Of a DNA stretch of 64,000 nt, positions 19,960 through 33,229 are shown piece after piece; position 1 is the stretch's first letter, and each line of letters begins with the position of its first letter. The translations under genes were made by a program, and so were the position numbers. Below the pieces are notes generated by a model. The model searched no databases. It saw nothing but the letters and a program-made list of their open reading frames with translations, and was not told the origin of the DNA. The stretch is from Orientallactaga sibirica (Eukaryota; Chordata; Mammalia; Rodentia; Dipodidae): positions 496,001-560,000 of the forward strand of contig JAEOAD010000015.1 in NCBI GenBank assembly GCA_036365145.1, given 5' to 3'.

Positions 19960-21640
19960 GGATCATCAACTTCGAAGGTAAATGTAAACACCTACCATGC
20001 ACAGAGGGATCGTCTATTCCTTAGGTAAGGTTATACACCTGCATTGCACCCGGGGATCATCCATTCCTTAAGTAAAGGAAGAAACGTTGTTGGATCAGAG
20101 TGATCATCCTTCTTTAGGTAAAGGTAGACACCTGCGTTGAACACAGGGATCATCCATTCCTTATATAACGTTACTCACCTGCATTGAACAGAGGGATCAT
20201 CAATTCCATAGGTAATGGTAAATACCTGTAATGCACAGAGGGATCATCTATTCCTTAGATAACGTTAAACACCTTCATTGAACAGAGGGATCATCCATTC
20301 CTTAGGTAATGGTGAACACCTATATTTCACAGAGGCATCATCCATTCCTTAGGTAAAGGTCAATACCTGCATTGCACATAGAGAACTTCCATTACATTTG
20401 TAAAGGTAAACATCTGCATTGAACAGAGGGATCTTACATTCCTTAGGTAATAGTAAACACCTGCAATGCACAGAGGGATCATCCATTCCTAAGACAAATA
20501 TAAACACCTGCACTGCACAGAGGGATCTTCCTTCCTTAGGTAATAGTGAACACCTGCAATAGACTGAATGATCATGCATTCCTTACATAAATGTAAGGAC
20601 CTGCAAGGCACAGAGTGGTCATCCTTCCCTTAGGTAAATGTAGAAACCTGCGTTGGACAGAGGGATCATTGTTCTTTGGCAAAGGTAAACACCTGCGTTG
20701 AACAGAGATATCATCCACTCCTTAAGTAAAGGTAAACACCTGCATTGAACAGAGGTATCATCCATTCGTTAGATAACGGTAAACACCTGCGTTGCACATA
20801 GGGATAATTCATGCCATAGGTAAAGGTAAACAGTTGCAATGCACACAGTGATTATCCATTCCGTAGGTAAGGGTAAACACCTGCATTGATATGAGAGTTC
20901 ATCCATGCCTTAAGTAAAGGTAGAAGCCCTGGTTGAACAGAGGGAACATCCTTCTTTAGGTAAAGCTAAACACTTGCGTTGAACAGAATTATCATCCATT
21001 CCATAGATAACAGTAAACACCTGCATTGCACAGAGGGATCATCCCATTTCTTAGGTAAAGGTAAACACCTGCATTGCACAGAGGGATCATCCATTCCTTA
21101 GGTAAAGGTAAACTTCTGATTTGCACAGAGTGATCATCCATTCCTTAGGATAAGGTAAACACCCGCATTGAACAGAGGGATCATCCATTCCTTAGTTAAT
21201 AGTAAACACCTGCTTAGAACAGGGGAATCATCTATTTCTTAAGTAAAGATCAACACATGCATCGCTCAGAGGGATCATCCATTCCTTAGGTAATTGTAAA
21301 CACTATCATTGTACAGAGGGATCATCCGTTCCTTAGGCACAGGTAAACACTTCCAATAAACAGAGGGATCATCCATTCAGAAGGTAAGGGTAAGCACCTG
21401 CATTGCAGAGAGGGATCATCCATTACTTAGGTAAAAGTAGAAGCCTAAGTTGAACAGAGGGATCACCATTCTTTAGGTAAAGATAAACAACTGTTTTGAA
21501 GAGAGGTATCAGTCACTCCTTAGACAACGGTAAACACCTGCATTGAACAGAGTGATCATTTATTCTTTAGGTAAAGTTTAACACCAGCTTTGCACAGAGG
21601 GATCATCACATTCCTTTGGTAAAGGTAAACACCTGAATGA
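19960..21640 (+). repeat. Higher-order block B, copy 1
   Basis: Matched by 31110-32760 at an offset of 11154 bp, measured at two landmarks ('gaaacgttgttgg' at 20081 and 31235; 'tagaagccctggtt' at 20921 and 32075). Related copies lie near 47340-48600, 58130-58980 and 62340-63600. The match ends abruptly at about 21640, where the sequence becomes irregular. Confidence 0.8.
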
Positions 21641-24600
21641 CACAAACACCTTGTAAGGATAAACACCTATATTGAACAGAGGGATCATCTATTCCTTATT
21701 TGCACAGAGGGTCATCCCATTCCTTAGGTAAAGGAAAACAATTTGCACAGAGTGCTCATCCATTCCTTAGGTTGTAAACACATTGAATAGAGGGATCATC
21801 CTTAGATATTCCTTGAACAGGGGAATCATTTATCCCTTAGGTAAAGATCAACACCAACAAACAGAGGGGATCATCCCATTCCTTAGGTAAAGGTAAACAC
21901 CTGCATTGTACAGAGGATCATTACATTCCTTTAGGTAAAGGTAAAGAACTGCACAGAGGGATCATACATTCCTTAGGTAAAGGTAAACACCTGGTTTTGC
22001 ACAGAGTGATCATCCATTCTTTAGGTTAAGGTAAACACCTGCATTGAATAGAAGGATCATCCCTTCCTTAGATAACGATAAACACCTGCCTTGAACAGGG
22101 GGATGTATTCCTTAGGTAAGGGTATACACCTGCATTGCACCGGATGATCATGAAGAGAGGGATCATCCTTCTTTAGGTAAAGCGGACACCTGCGTTGAAT
22201 AGAGGCATCCATTCCTTAGATAAAGGTCAACAAAGATCATCCACCTGCATTGAACAGGGATCATCCCATTCACCTGGTAAAGGTCCAAACACCTGCATTG
22301 CACAGAGGGATCATCAATTCCGAAGGTAAATGTAATCACCTGCATTGCACAGAGGATCATCCATTCTCATAAACACCTGCAGAACACAGAGGGATCATCC
22401 ATTCCTTAGGTAAAGGTAAACACCTTAGGTCTTTAGGTAAAGGTAAACACCTGCATTGAACAGAGGATCATACATTCCTTAGGTAAAGGTAAACACCTGG
22501 TTTGAACAGAGGGATCATCCATTCCTTAGGGTAGGGATCAAACCATAAACACCTGCATTGCACAGAGGGATCATCCATTCCTTCAACAGGTACAGAGGAT
22601 CATCCATTCCTTATGTAAAGGTAAACACCTGCATTGTACAGAGGATCATCCATTCTTTAAGTAAACACAAACAGAACATCAACACCTGCATTGCATTGAA
22701 CAGAGGGATCATCCATTCCTTAGATAATTGAACAGGGTAAAAAGGTAAACACCTGCATTGAACAGAGGGATCATCCATTCCTTAGGTAAGGGTGCACAGA
22801 ATCACCATTCCTTATTGTAAACACCTGCATTGAACAGAGGGATCACCCATTCCTTAGATAACTGTAAACACCTGCATTGAACAGAGGATCATCCATAAAC
22901 ACCTGCATTGAACCATTTAGGTAAAGGTAAACACCTGCATTAAACAGAGGATCATCCATTCCTTAGGTAACGGTAAACACCTGCATTGAACAGAGGGATC
23001 ATCCATTCCTTAGGTAAAGTAAAACCTGCATTGAACAGAGGGATCATCCATTACCTTGAGTAAAAGGTAAACACCTGCATTGAACAGAGGGATCATCCAT
23101 TCCTTAGGTAAAGGTAAAGCATTGAACAGAACATCCATTCCTTGTCAACACAGAGAGGGATCATCCATTCCTTTAAAGGTAGGTAAAGGGATCATCCATT
23201 CTTAGGTAAAGGTAAAACCTGCATTGGATCATCCATTCCTTAGGTAAAGGTAAACACCTGCATTGACAGAAGGATCATCCATTCCTTAGGTAATGGTCAA
23301 CACCTGTAAACACTGCATTGACAGAGGGATCATCCATTCCTTTTGAAAGAGGAATCATAATTCCTTAGGTAAAATTAAACACCTGCATTGATCACACAGG
23401 AAACACATTGAACACCTGAGGGATCATCCATTCCTTAGGTAAGGTAAACACACCTGCATTGCACAGAGGATCATCAATTGAACATTCCTTAGGTAATGGT
23501 AAACACCTGCATTTGCACAGAGGATCATCCATTCCTTAGGTAATGGTAACACACCTGCATTGAACAGAGGATCATCCATTCCTTAGGTCCAAAGGTAAAG
23601 GTATCACACACCTGCATTGAACAGAAGGATCATCCATTCATCCATCAAACACCTGCATTGAACAAAGGGAACATTAAACACCTGCATTGCACAGAGGATC
23701 ATCCATTCCTTAGGGTAAAACACCTGCATTGCACAGAGGATCAATTCCTTAGGTAAGGGTATACACCTGCATTGAACAGAGGGATCATCCATTCCTTAGG
23801 GATCATCCATTCCATTTCCTTAAGGTAAACATTAAACACCTGCATTGAACAGAGGATCATCCCATTCCTTGTTAGGATCATCCATTCCTAAGGTAACAGT
23901 AAAAATGGTACAGAGGATCATTCACCTGCATGAACAGAGGGATCATCCATTCCTTTAGATAAAGGTAAACACCTGAATTGAACAGAGGGATCATCCATTC
24001 CTGAACACCTGCATTGCAGGATCATCCATTCCTTAGGTAATGGGTAAATTAAACACCTGCATTGCACAGAGGATCATCCATTCCTTAGGTAATGGTAAAC
24101 ACCTGCATTGCTTAGGTAATGGTGAAACACAGAGGATCATCCATTCCTTAGGTGATAAAGGTAAACACCTGTAAATTGCATTGAACAGAGGATCATCCAT
24201 TCCTTAGGTAAAGGTAAACACCTGCATTGAACAGAAGGATCAATTCCTTAGGTAAAAACACCTGCCTTGCACAGAGGGATCATCCACTTGAACATTGGAC
24301 AGAGAGGATCATCCATTGTAAGATAAAATAAACATTGCATTGAACAGAGGATATCCATTCCTTAGATAAAAGATAAATCATTCCATCCATTCCTTTAAAG
24401 GTAAACACCTGCATTGAACAGAGGGATCATCCATTCCTTAGGTAACTGTAAACACCTGCATTGAACAAGGATCATCCACCTGTAAACACCTGCAACAGAG
24501 GGATCATCCATTCCTTAGGTAAAGGTAAACACCTGCATTGAACAGATCATCCATCATCCATTCCTTAGGTAAAGATAAACACCTGCATTGAACAGAGGGA

Positions 24601-25560
24601 TCATCCATTCCTTAGGATCACCTGCATTGCACAGATATCATTTATTCTTTAGGTAAACAGTAAACACCAGCTTTGATCATCCATTGAACAGAGGATCATC
24701 CATTTAAACACCTTAGGTATACTTCTTTAGGTAAAGGTAAACACCTGCATTGAACAGAGGGATCATCATCCATTCATCAATTCCTTAGGTAAAGATAATG
24801 GTAAACACCTGCATGGATTGAACAGAGGGATCATCCATTCCTTAGGTAAAGGTAAACACCTGCATTGAACAGAGGATCATCCCATTCCTTAGGTAAAGGT
24901 AAACAACAGAGGATCATCCATTCCTTAAAACGTAAACACCTGCATTGCACAGAGGGATCATCATCCTGCTTGATAAACACCTGCATTGCACAGATAAAGG
25001 ATCATAATCCATTCCTTTAAGGTAAGAGGGATCAACACCTTATTTGAGAGAGAGACATTGGAACACAGAGGCATCATCCATTCACTAGATAAAGGTCAAC
25101 TCCAGATGCATTCAATTCCTTAGGTAAAGAACAACTAACAGAGGATCACCTCCATTTAAACACAGAGGGGATCATCCATTCCTTATGTAAAGATAAACAC
25201 CTGCATTTATACAGAGGGGATCATCCATTCCTTAGGTAACTGTAAACACCTGCATTGCACAGAGGGATCATCCATTCCTCAGGTAAATAAACACCTGCAT
25301 TGCACAGAAGGATCATCCATTCCTTAGGTAAAGGTAAACACCTGCATTGCACCAGGGGATCATCCATTCCTTAAGTGAAGGTATAAATCTGATTTGAAGA
25401 GAGGGATCATCCTTCTTTTAGTTTACACACACTGTTGAACAGTGGGATCATCCATTCCTTAGGTAAACACCTGCATTGCACAGAGGGATCACCATTCCTT
25501 AGGTAATGGTAAACACCTGGATTGCACAGAGGGATCATCCATTTCTTAGATAGAGGTAAA
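21641..25560 (+). repeat. Irregular satellite interval 1 (register broken, short indels)
   Basis: After an ordinary monomer ending 'cacctgaatgacaca', the periodic order breaks up. Units range from about 15 to 60 bp, blocks are joined out of order (for example 23120-23230 and 24290-24400), and 'gaggatc' often replaces 'gagggatc'. Intact blocks are unusually close to consensus and lack the diagnostic variants seen elsewhere. Regular monomers return by about 25560. The - strand small ORFs here are artefacts of this disorder. Confidence 0.75.
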
Positions 25561-26219
25561 CACCTGAATTGAACAGAGGGATCATCCATTCCTTAGGTAA
25601 TGGCCAACACCTGCATTGAACAGAAGGATCATTCATTCCTTAGGTAAAGGTCAACACCTGCCTGGCCCAGAGGCATCATCCATTACTGATGTAAAGGTCA
25701 GAGAACATCTACTCCTTTTGTAAAGGTAAACACCAGCATTGAACAGAGGGATCTTTCCTTCCTTAGGTAAACACCTGCAATGCACAGAGGGATCATCCAT
25801 TCCTAAGATAAATATAAACACCTGCAATGCACAGAGGGCTCATCCATTCCTTAGGACAAGCTAAAAACCAGCCTTGAACAGAGGGATCATCCATTCCTTA
25901 GGTAACTGTAAACAGCTGCATTGAACAGAGGGATCATCCATTCTTTAGTTAAGTGTAAGCACCTGCATTGAACAGAGTTATCATCAATTCCTTAGGTGAA
26001 GATCAACACCTGCATTGCACAGAGCGATCATATCTTTCCTTAGGTAAAGGTAAACACCTGCATTGAACAGAGGGATCGTCCATTCCATAGATAACGGTAA
26101 ACACCTGCATTGAACAGAGGGATCATCCATTCCTTATGTAATGGTAAACACCTGCATTGAACAGAGAGATCATCCAATCCTTAGATAAAGGTAAACACCT
26201 GCATTGAACAGAGGGATCA

Positions 26220-28480
26220 CCTATTTCTTAGATAAAGATCAACACGTGCATTGCACAGAGGGATCATCCATACCGTAGGTAAGGGTGAACACCTGCATTG
26301 CACAGAAGGATCATTCATTCCTTAGGTGAAGGACAACACCTGAAATACACAGAGGCATACTCCGTTAATTAGGTAAAGATAACCACCTCCATTTCACAGA
26401 GGAATCATCCTTTCCTTAGGTAAAGGTAAACACCTGCATTGAACATAGGCTTCTTCCATTCCTTAGGTAATAGTAAACACCTGCAATGCACAGAGAGATC
26501 CTCCCATTCCTTGCATAAACTTAAATACCTGCATGGAACAGGGGGATCATCCATTTCTTAGGTAAATATAAACACCTGCTTTTCACAGAGTGATCATCCA
26601 TTCCTTATGTAAAGGTGAACACCTGCATTGCATAGAGGGAACATCCATTCCTTAGGTAAAGTTAGCACCTGCATTAAACAGAGGGATCTTCCATTCCTTA
26701 GGTACAGGTCAACACCTGCACTGCACAGAGCATCATCAATTCCTTAAGTCAAGGTCAATACCTGCCTGCCCCAGAGGGTTCAACCATTCCTTATGTAAAT
26801 GTACACACCTGCATTGTACAGAGGGATCATCCATTCCTAAGGAAAATGTAAACTCCTGCAATGCACAGAGGGAACATCCATTACTTAGGTTTTTGTGAAC
26901 ACCTGTATTGCACAGAGGGATCATCCATTCCTTATGTAAAGATCAACACCTGCAATGAACAGAGGGATCATATGTTTCTTAGTAAAGGTCAACACCTGCA
27001 TTGCACAGAAAGATCATCCATTCCTTAGGTAAAGGACCACACCTGATTGCACAGAGGAATCATCCATTCCTTAGGTAAAGGTAAACACCTCCATTGCACA
27101 GAAGGATCATCCTTTACTTATGGAAATGTAAACACCAGCATTGAACATGGGCATTTTCCATTCCCTCAGTAATTGTAAACACCTGCAATTCACAGAGGGA
27201 TCATCCCATTTCTTACATAAAGTTAAACAATTGCGTGCACAGAGGGATCATCAATTGCTTAGGTAAAGGTAAACACCTGCCTTGCACAGGGGGATCATAT
27301 ATTCCTCAGGAAAAGATCAACACCTGCATTGAACAGAGGGATCATCCATTCCTTAAGTAAAGGTCAACACCATCATTGTACTCAGGAAACATCCATTCAT
27401 TTCGTAAAGGTAAACACCTGCATTGAACAGAAGGGTCTTCCATTCCTTATGTAATAGTAAACACCTGCAATGCACAGAAGGATATTCCATTCCTTAAGTA
27501 AATGTAAACACCTGCATTGCACAGAGGGATCATCCATTCTTTAAGTAAATGTAAAACCTGCGTTGGTCAGAGGGATCATCCTTTAGGAAAAGGTAATGAC
27601 CTGCGTTGAAATCAGTTATCAGCCATTCCTTAGGTAAAGGTAAACACATGCGTTGAACACAGGGATCATCCATTCCTTATATAACAGAAAACACCTGCTT
27701 TGAACAGAGGGATCATCTAATCCTTAGGTATAGATCAACAACTGCATTGCATAGAGGGATCACCCCTTCCTTAGGTAAAAGTAAACACCTGCATTGCACA
27801 GAGGGGTTACGCATTACTTAGGTAAAGGTAAACACCTGAATTGCACAGAAGGATCATCCATTCCATAGGGTAACCCTGCATTGAACAGAGGGCTCATCTA
27901 TTGTCTAGGTAAAGATCAACAACTGCATTGCACAGAGGGATCATCCCATAACGTAGGTAAAGTTAAACACCTGCATTACACAGAGGGATCATCAATTACT
28001 TAGGTATTAGTAAACACCTGCATTGAACAGAGGTATCATCCATTCCTCATATAACGGTAAATGCCTGCATTGAACCGAGGGATCATCTATTCCTTAGGTA
28101 AAGGTCAACACCTGTATTGCATAGAGGGATCATCTATTCCTTAGGTAAAAGTCAACACCTGCATGGAACCCAAGGATGATCAATTCCTTAGGTAAAGGTC
28201 AACACCAGCATTGCACAGAGGAATCTTCCATTCATTAGGTAAAGATAAAAACCTCCATTGCACAGAGGAATCATCCTTTCCTTTGGTAAAGTAAAACACC
28301 TGCATTGAACATAGGCATCTTCCATTCCTTAGGTAATAGTAACACCCTGCAATGCACAGAGGGATCATCCCATTGCTTAGGTAAAGGTAAACACCTGCCT
28401 TGCACATAGGGATCATCCATTCCTTAGGGAAAGGTGAACGACTGCATTGTACAGAGGGATCATCCATTCCTTAGGTAAAA
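26220..28480 (+). repeat. Higher-order block A, copy 2
   Basis: Matches 33230-35490 at an offset of about 7.01-7.02 kb ('gtttttgtgaacacctgta' at 26890 and 33902; 'aaatcagttatcagcc' at 27607 and 34625). It also matches the MaLR-split copy at 14100-17520. The MaLR target site is unoccupied here (cgtgc at 27234-27238). Confidence 0.8.
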
Positions 28481-31109
28481 GGTCAAAACCTGCATTGCAC
28501 AGAGGTATCATCCATTCCTTAGGTAAACGTCAACACCTGCCTGGCCCAGAAGGATCATCTATTCCTTTTTTAATGTTAAACACATGTATTGCACACAGGG
28601 AACATCCATTCCTTGGGTAAAGGTAAACACCTGCAATGAACTGAGGGATCTTCCATTCCTTAGGTAACAGTAAACACCTGCAATGCACAGAAGGTTTATT
28701 CATTCCTAAGGTAAATGTAAAAACCTGCAATGCACAGACGGAGCATCTATTCCTTTATTAAAGGTAAACACCTGCCTTCATCAGAGGGATCTTCCATAAC
28801 TAGGTACAAGTAAACACCTGCATTGCACAGAGGGATTATCCATTCCTAAGGTAAAAGTCAACACCTGCATTGCACACAGGTATCATCCATTCCTTAGGTA
28901 CATTCAACACCTGCCTGCCCAGATGGATTATCCATTCCTTATGTAAAGGTAAACACCTGCAATGCACAGAGGGATCATCCATTCCTTAGGGAAATGTAAA
29001 CACCTGAATGAACAGAGGGATCATCCATGCCTTCAGTAAGGGTAAACACCTGAGTGGCACAGAGGGATGATCCATTCCTTAAGTAGAAACCTGCGTTGAA
29101 CAGAGGGATAATGCTTCTTTAGGTAAAGGTAAAGACCTACACGGAACAGAGGGATCATCTATGCCTTAGTTAAATATCAACACCTGCATTGAACAGAGGG
29201 ATCATCCAATCCTTAGGTAAGTTGAACACCTATATTGAACAGGTGTATCATTCATTACTTAGGTAAATGTCAACAGCTGCCTATCCAAAAGAGATCATCC
29301 ATTCCTTATATAAAGGTAAACACCTGCATTGCACACAGTAAACAACATTACCTTTGGTAAAGGTAAACACTTCCATTAAACAGAGGGATCTTCCATTCTT
29401 TAGGTAATAGTGAACACCTGCAATGCACAGAGGGATCATCCATTCCTAAAGTAAATATAAACACCTGCAATGCACAGAGCGATCATCCATTCCTTAGGTA
29501 AAGGTCAACACCTGCCTGTCCCAGAGGGATCATCCACTCCATATGTGAAGTTAAACACCTGCATTGAACACAGGGAACATCTATTACTTTGGTAAAGGTA
29601 AACACCTGCATTGAACAGATGGATCATCCATTGCTTAGGTAAAGGTAAACACCTGCATTGAACAGAGGGATCTTCCATTCCATAGGTAATAGTAAACCCC
29701 TGCAATGCACAGAGGGATCATCCATTCCTTAGGTAAGGGTAAACACTTGCATTGCACAGAGGGTTCTTTCATTCCTTAGGGTATAGTAAACACCTGCAAT
29801 GTACAGAGGGATCATCCATTCCGAAGACAAATGTAAACACCTGCAATGCATAGAGGCATCATCCATTCCTTAGGTAACTGTAAACACCTTCACTGAACAG
29901 AGGGATCATACTTTCCTTAGGTAATGGTAAACACCTGCATTGAACAGAGGGATCATCCTTTCCTTAGATAATGATAAACACCTGCATTGAACAGAGGGAT
30001 CTTCCATTCCTTAGGTAAAGGTCAAAACCTGCCTGGCCCAGAGGGATCATCCATTCCTTATGTAAAGGTATACACCTGCATTGCAAACAGAGAAAATCCA
30101 TTCATTTTGTAAAGGTAAACACCTGCATTGAACAGACGGATCATCCATTACTTAGGTAAAGGTAAACACCTGCATTGAACACAGGGATCTTCCATTCTAT
30201 AGGTGATAGTAAGCTCCTGCAATGCACAGAGGGATCATCCATTCCTTAGGTAAGGGTAAACACCTACATTGCCCAGACGGATCACACATTCCTTAGTTAA
30301 AGTTCAACACCTGCATTGCACAGAGGGATCATCCATTCCTTGCATAAAGGTCAACACCTGACTGGCCCATGCATACCTTATGTAAAGGTAAACACCTGCA
30401 TTGCACACACGGAACATCCCTTCCTTAAGTAATAGTAAACACGTGCAATGCACAGAGGGAACATCAATTCCGAAGGTAAATGAAAACACCTACAATGCTC
30501 AGAGGGATCATCTATTCCTTAGGTAAAGGGATACACCGGCATTGCACCAGGGGATCAACCATTCCTGAAGTAAATGTAGAAACCTGGATTGAGGAGAGGG
30601 ATCATCCTTCTTCAGTTAAAGATAGTCACCTGCATTGAACAGAGGGATCATCCATTTCTTAGGTCATGGTCAACACCTGCATTGAACAGAGGTGTCATAT
30701 ATTCCGTAGGTAAAGATCAACATATTCATTGCACAGAGGAATAACCATTCCTTAGGTAAAGGTCAACACCTGCATTGTACAGAGGGATCATCCATTCCAG
30801 AGGTATAGGAGAACACGTGTATTACACAAAGGGATCATCCATTTCTTAAGTAATAATCAACACCTACATTGAACAGAGGGATCATCCACTGCTTAGGTAC
30901 AGATCAAGACCTGAATTGCACAGAGGGATCATCCATTCCTTAGGTATAGGACAACACCTGCATTGCAAAGAGTTATCATCCATTATTTAAGTAAAGATCA
31001 ATACCTGCATTGAACAGAGGGATCATCCTTTCCTTAGGTAAAGGTCATCACCTGACTGGCCCAGAGGGATCATCCATAACTTACGTAAATGTAAACACCT
31101 GCAATGCAC

Positions 31110-32760
31110 AGAGGGATCATCAACTCCGAAGGTAAATGTAAGCACCTACCATGCACAGAGGGATCATCTATTCCTTAGGTAAGGGTATACACCTGCATTG
31201 CACCCGGGGATCATCCATTCCTTAAGTAAAGGAAGAAACGTTGTTGGAAGAGAGGGATCATCCTTCTTTAGGTAAAGCTAAACACTTGCGTTGAACACAG
31301 GGATCATCCATTTCTTATATAACGATACTCACCTGCATTGAACAGAGGGATCACCAATTCCATAGGTAATGGTAAATACCTGGATTGCACAGAGGGATCA
31401 TCTATTCCTTAGATAACGTTAAACACCTTCATTGAACAGAGGGATTATCCATTCCTTAGGTAATGGTGAACACCTGTATTGCACAGAGGCATCATCCATT
31501 CCTTAGGTAAAGGTCAACACCTGCATTGCATATAGAGAACTTCCATTACATTTGTAAAGGTAAACATCTGCATTGAACAGAGGGCTCTTTCATTCCTTAG
31601 GTAATCGTAAACACCTGCAATGCACACAGGGATCATCCATTCCTAAGACAAATATAAACACCTGCACTGCACAGAGGGATCTTCCTTCCTTAGGTAATAG
31701 TGAACACCTGCAATGCACTGAATGATCATCCATTCCTTAGATAAAGGTAATGACCTGCAATGCACAGAGTGGTCATCCTTTCCATAGGTAAAGGTAGAAA
31801 CCTGCGTTGGACAGAGGGATGATTGTTCTTTGGCAAAGGTAAACACCTGCGTTGTACAGAGATATGATCCACTCCTTAAGTAAAGGTAAATACGTGCATT
31901 GAACAGAGGTATCATGCATTCCTTAGATAATTGTAAACACCTGCATTGCACATAGGGATCATCCATTCCGTAGGTAAAGGTAAACAGTTGCAATGCACAC
32001 AGTGATAATCCATTCCATAGGAAAGGGTAAACACCTGCATTGATAAGAGAGATCATCCATTCCTTAAGTAAAGGTAGAAGCCCTGGTTGAACAGAGGGAA
32101 CATCCTTCTTTAGGTAAAGCTAAACACTTGCGTTGAACAGAATTATCATCCATTCCTTAGATAACAGTAAACACCTGCATTGCACAGAGGGATCATCCAT
32201 TCCTTAGGTAAAGGTAAACTCCTGATTTGCACAGAGTTATCATCCATTCCTTAGGATAAGGTAAACACCTGCATTTAACAGAGGGATCATCCATTCCTTA
32301 GTTAATAGTAAACACCTGCATTGAACAGGGGAATCATCTATTTCTTAAGTAAAGATCAACACATGCATCGCACAGAGGGATCATCCATTCCTTACGTAAT
32401 TGTAAACACTATCATTGTACAGAGGGATCATTTGTTCCTTAGGTACAGGTAAACACTTCCAATAAACAGAGGGATCATCCCATTCCATAGGTAAGGGTAA
32501 ACACCTGCATTGCAGAGAGGGAACATCCATTACTTAGGTAAAAGTAGAAGCATACGTTGAACAGAGGGATCACCATTCTTTAGGTAAAGGTAAACAACTG
32601 TTTTGAACAGAGGTATCAGTCATTCCTTAGACAACGGTAAACACCTGCATTGAACAGAGGGATCATTTATTCTTTAGGTAAAGTTTAACACCAGCTTTGT
32701 ACATAGGGATCATCACATTCCTTAGGTAAAGGTAAACACCTGAATGACACAGAGGGACAA
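31110..32760 (+). repeat. Higher-order block B, copy 2
   Basis: Partner of 19960-21640 at an 11.15-kb offset. It continues in good register past the point (about 32750) where the partner becomes irregular, so it shows what the ordinary sequence of that region should look like. Confidence 0.8.
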
Positions 32761-33229
32761 TATATTCCTTAGGTAAGGATAAACACCTATATTGAACAGA
32801 GGGATCTTCTATTCCTTAGGTAAAGATCAACACCTTCATTGCACAGAGGGATCATCCCATTCCTTAGGTAAAAGAAAACACCTGATTTGCACAGAGTGAT
32901 CATCCACTCCTTAGGTTAAGGTAAACACGCGCATTGCACAGAGGGATCATACATTTCTTAGGTAAAGGTAAACACCTGGTTTGCACTGAGTGATCATCCA
33001 TTCTTTAGGTTAAGGTAAACACCTACATTGAATAGAGGGATCATCCCTTCCTTAGATAACGGTAAAGACCTGCATTGAACAGGGGAATCATCTATTTCTT
33101 AGGTAAAGGTCAACACCTGCATTTCACAGAGGGATCATCCATTCCTTAGGTACAGGTAAACACCTGCATTCAACAGAGGGATCATCCATTCCGTAGATAA
33201 AGGTAAACACCTGCATGGAACAGAGGGAT

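Noticed and set aside
31643..32056. 137-codon open frame on the - strand, and many 60-95 codon frames with 'DPSVQCRC' and 'NAGVYLYLRNG' repeats
   Set aside because: They are translations of the satellite. 47 bp is not a multiple of 3, so the frames cycle every 141 bp, and long frames arise only where indels remove the two stops per cycle. There is no start context, codon bias or unique domain.
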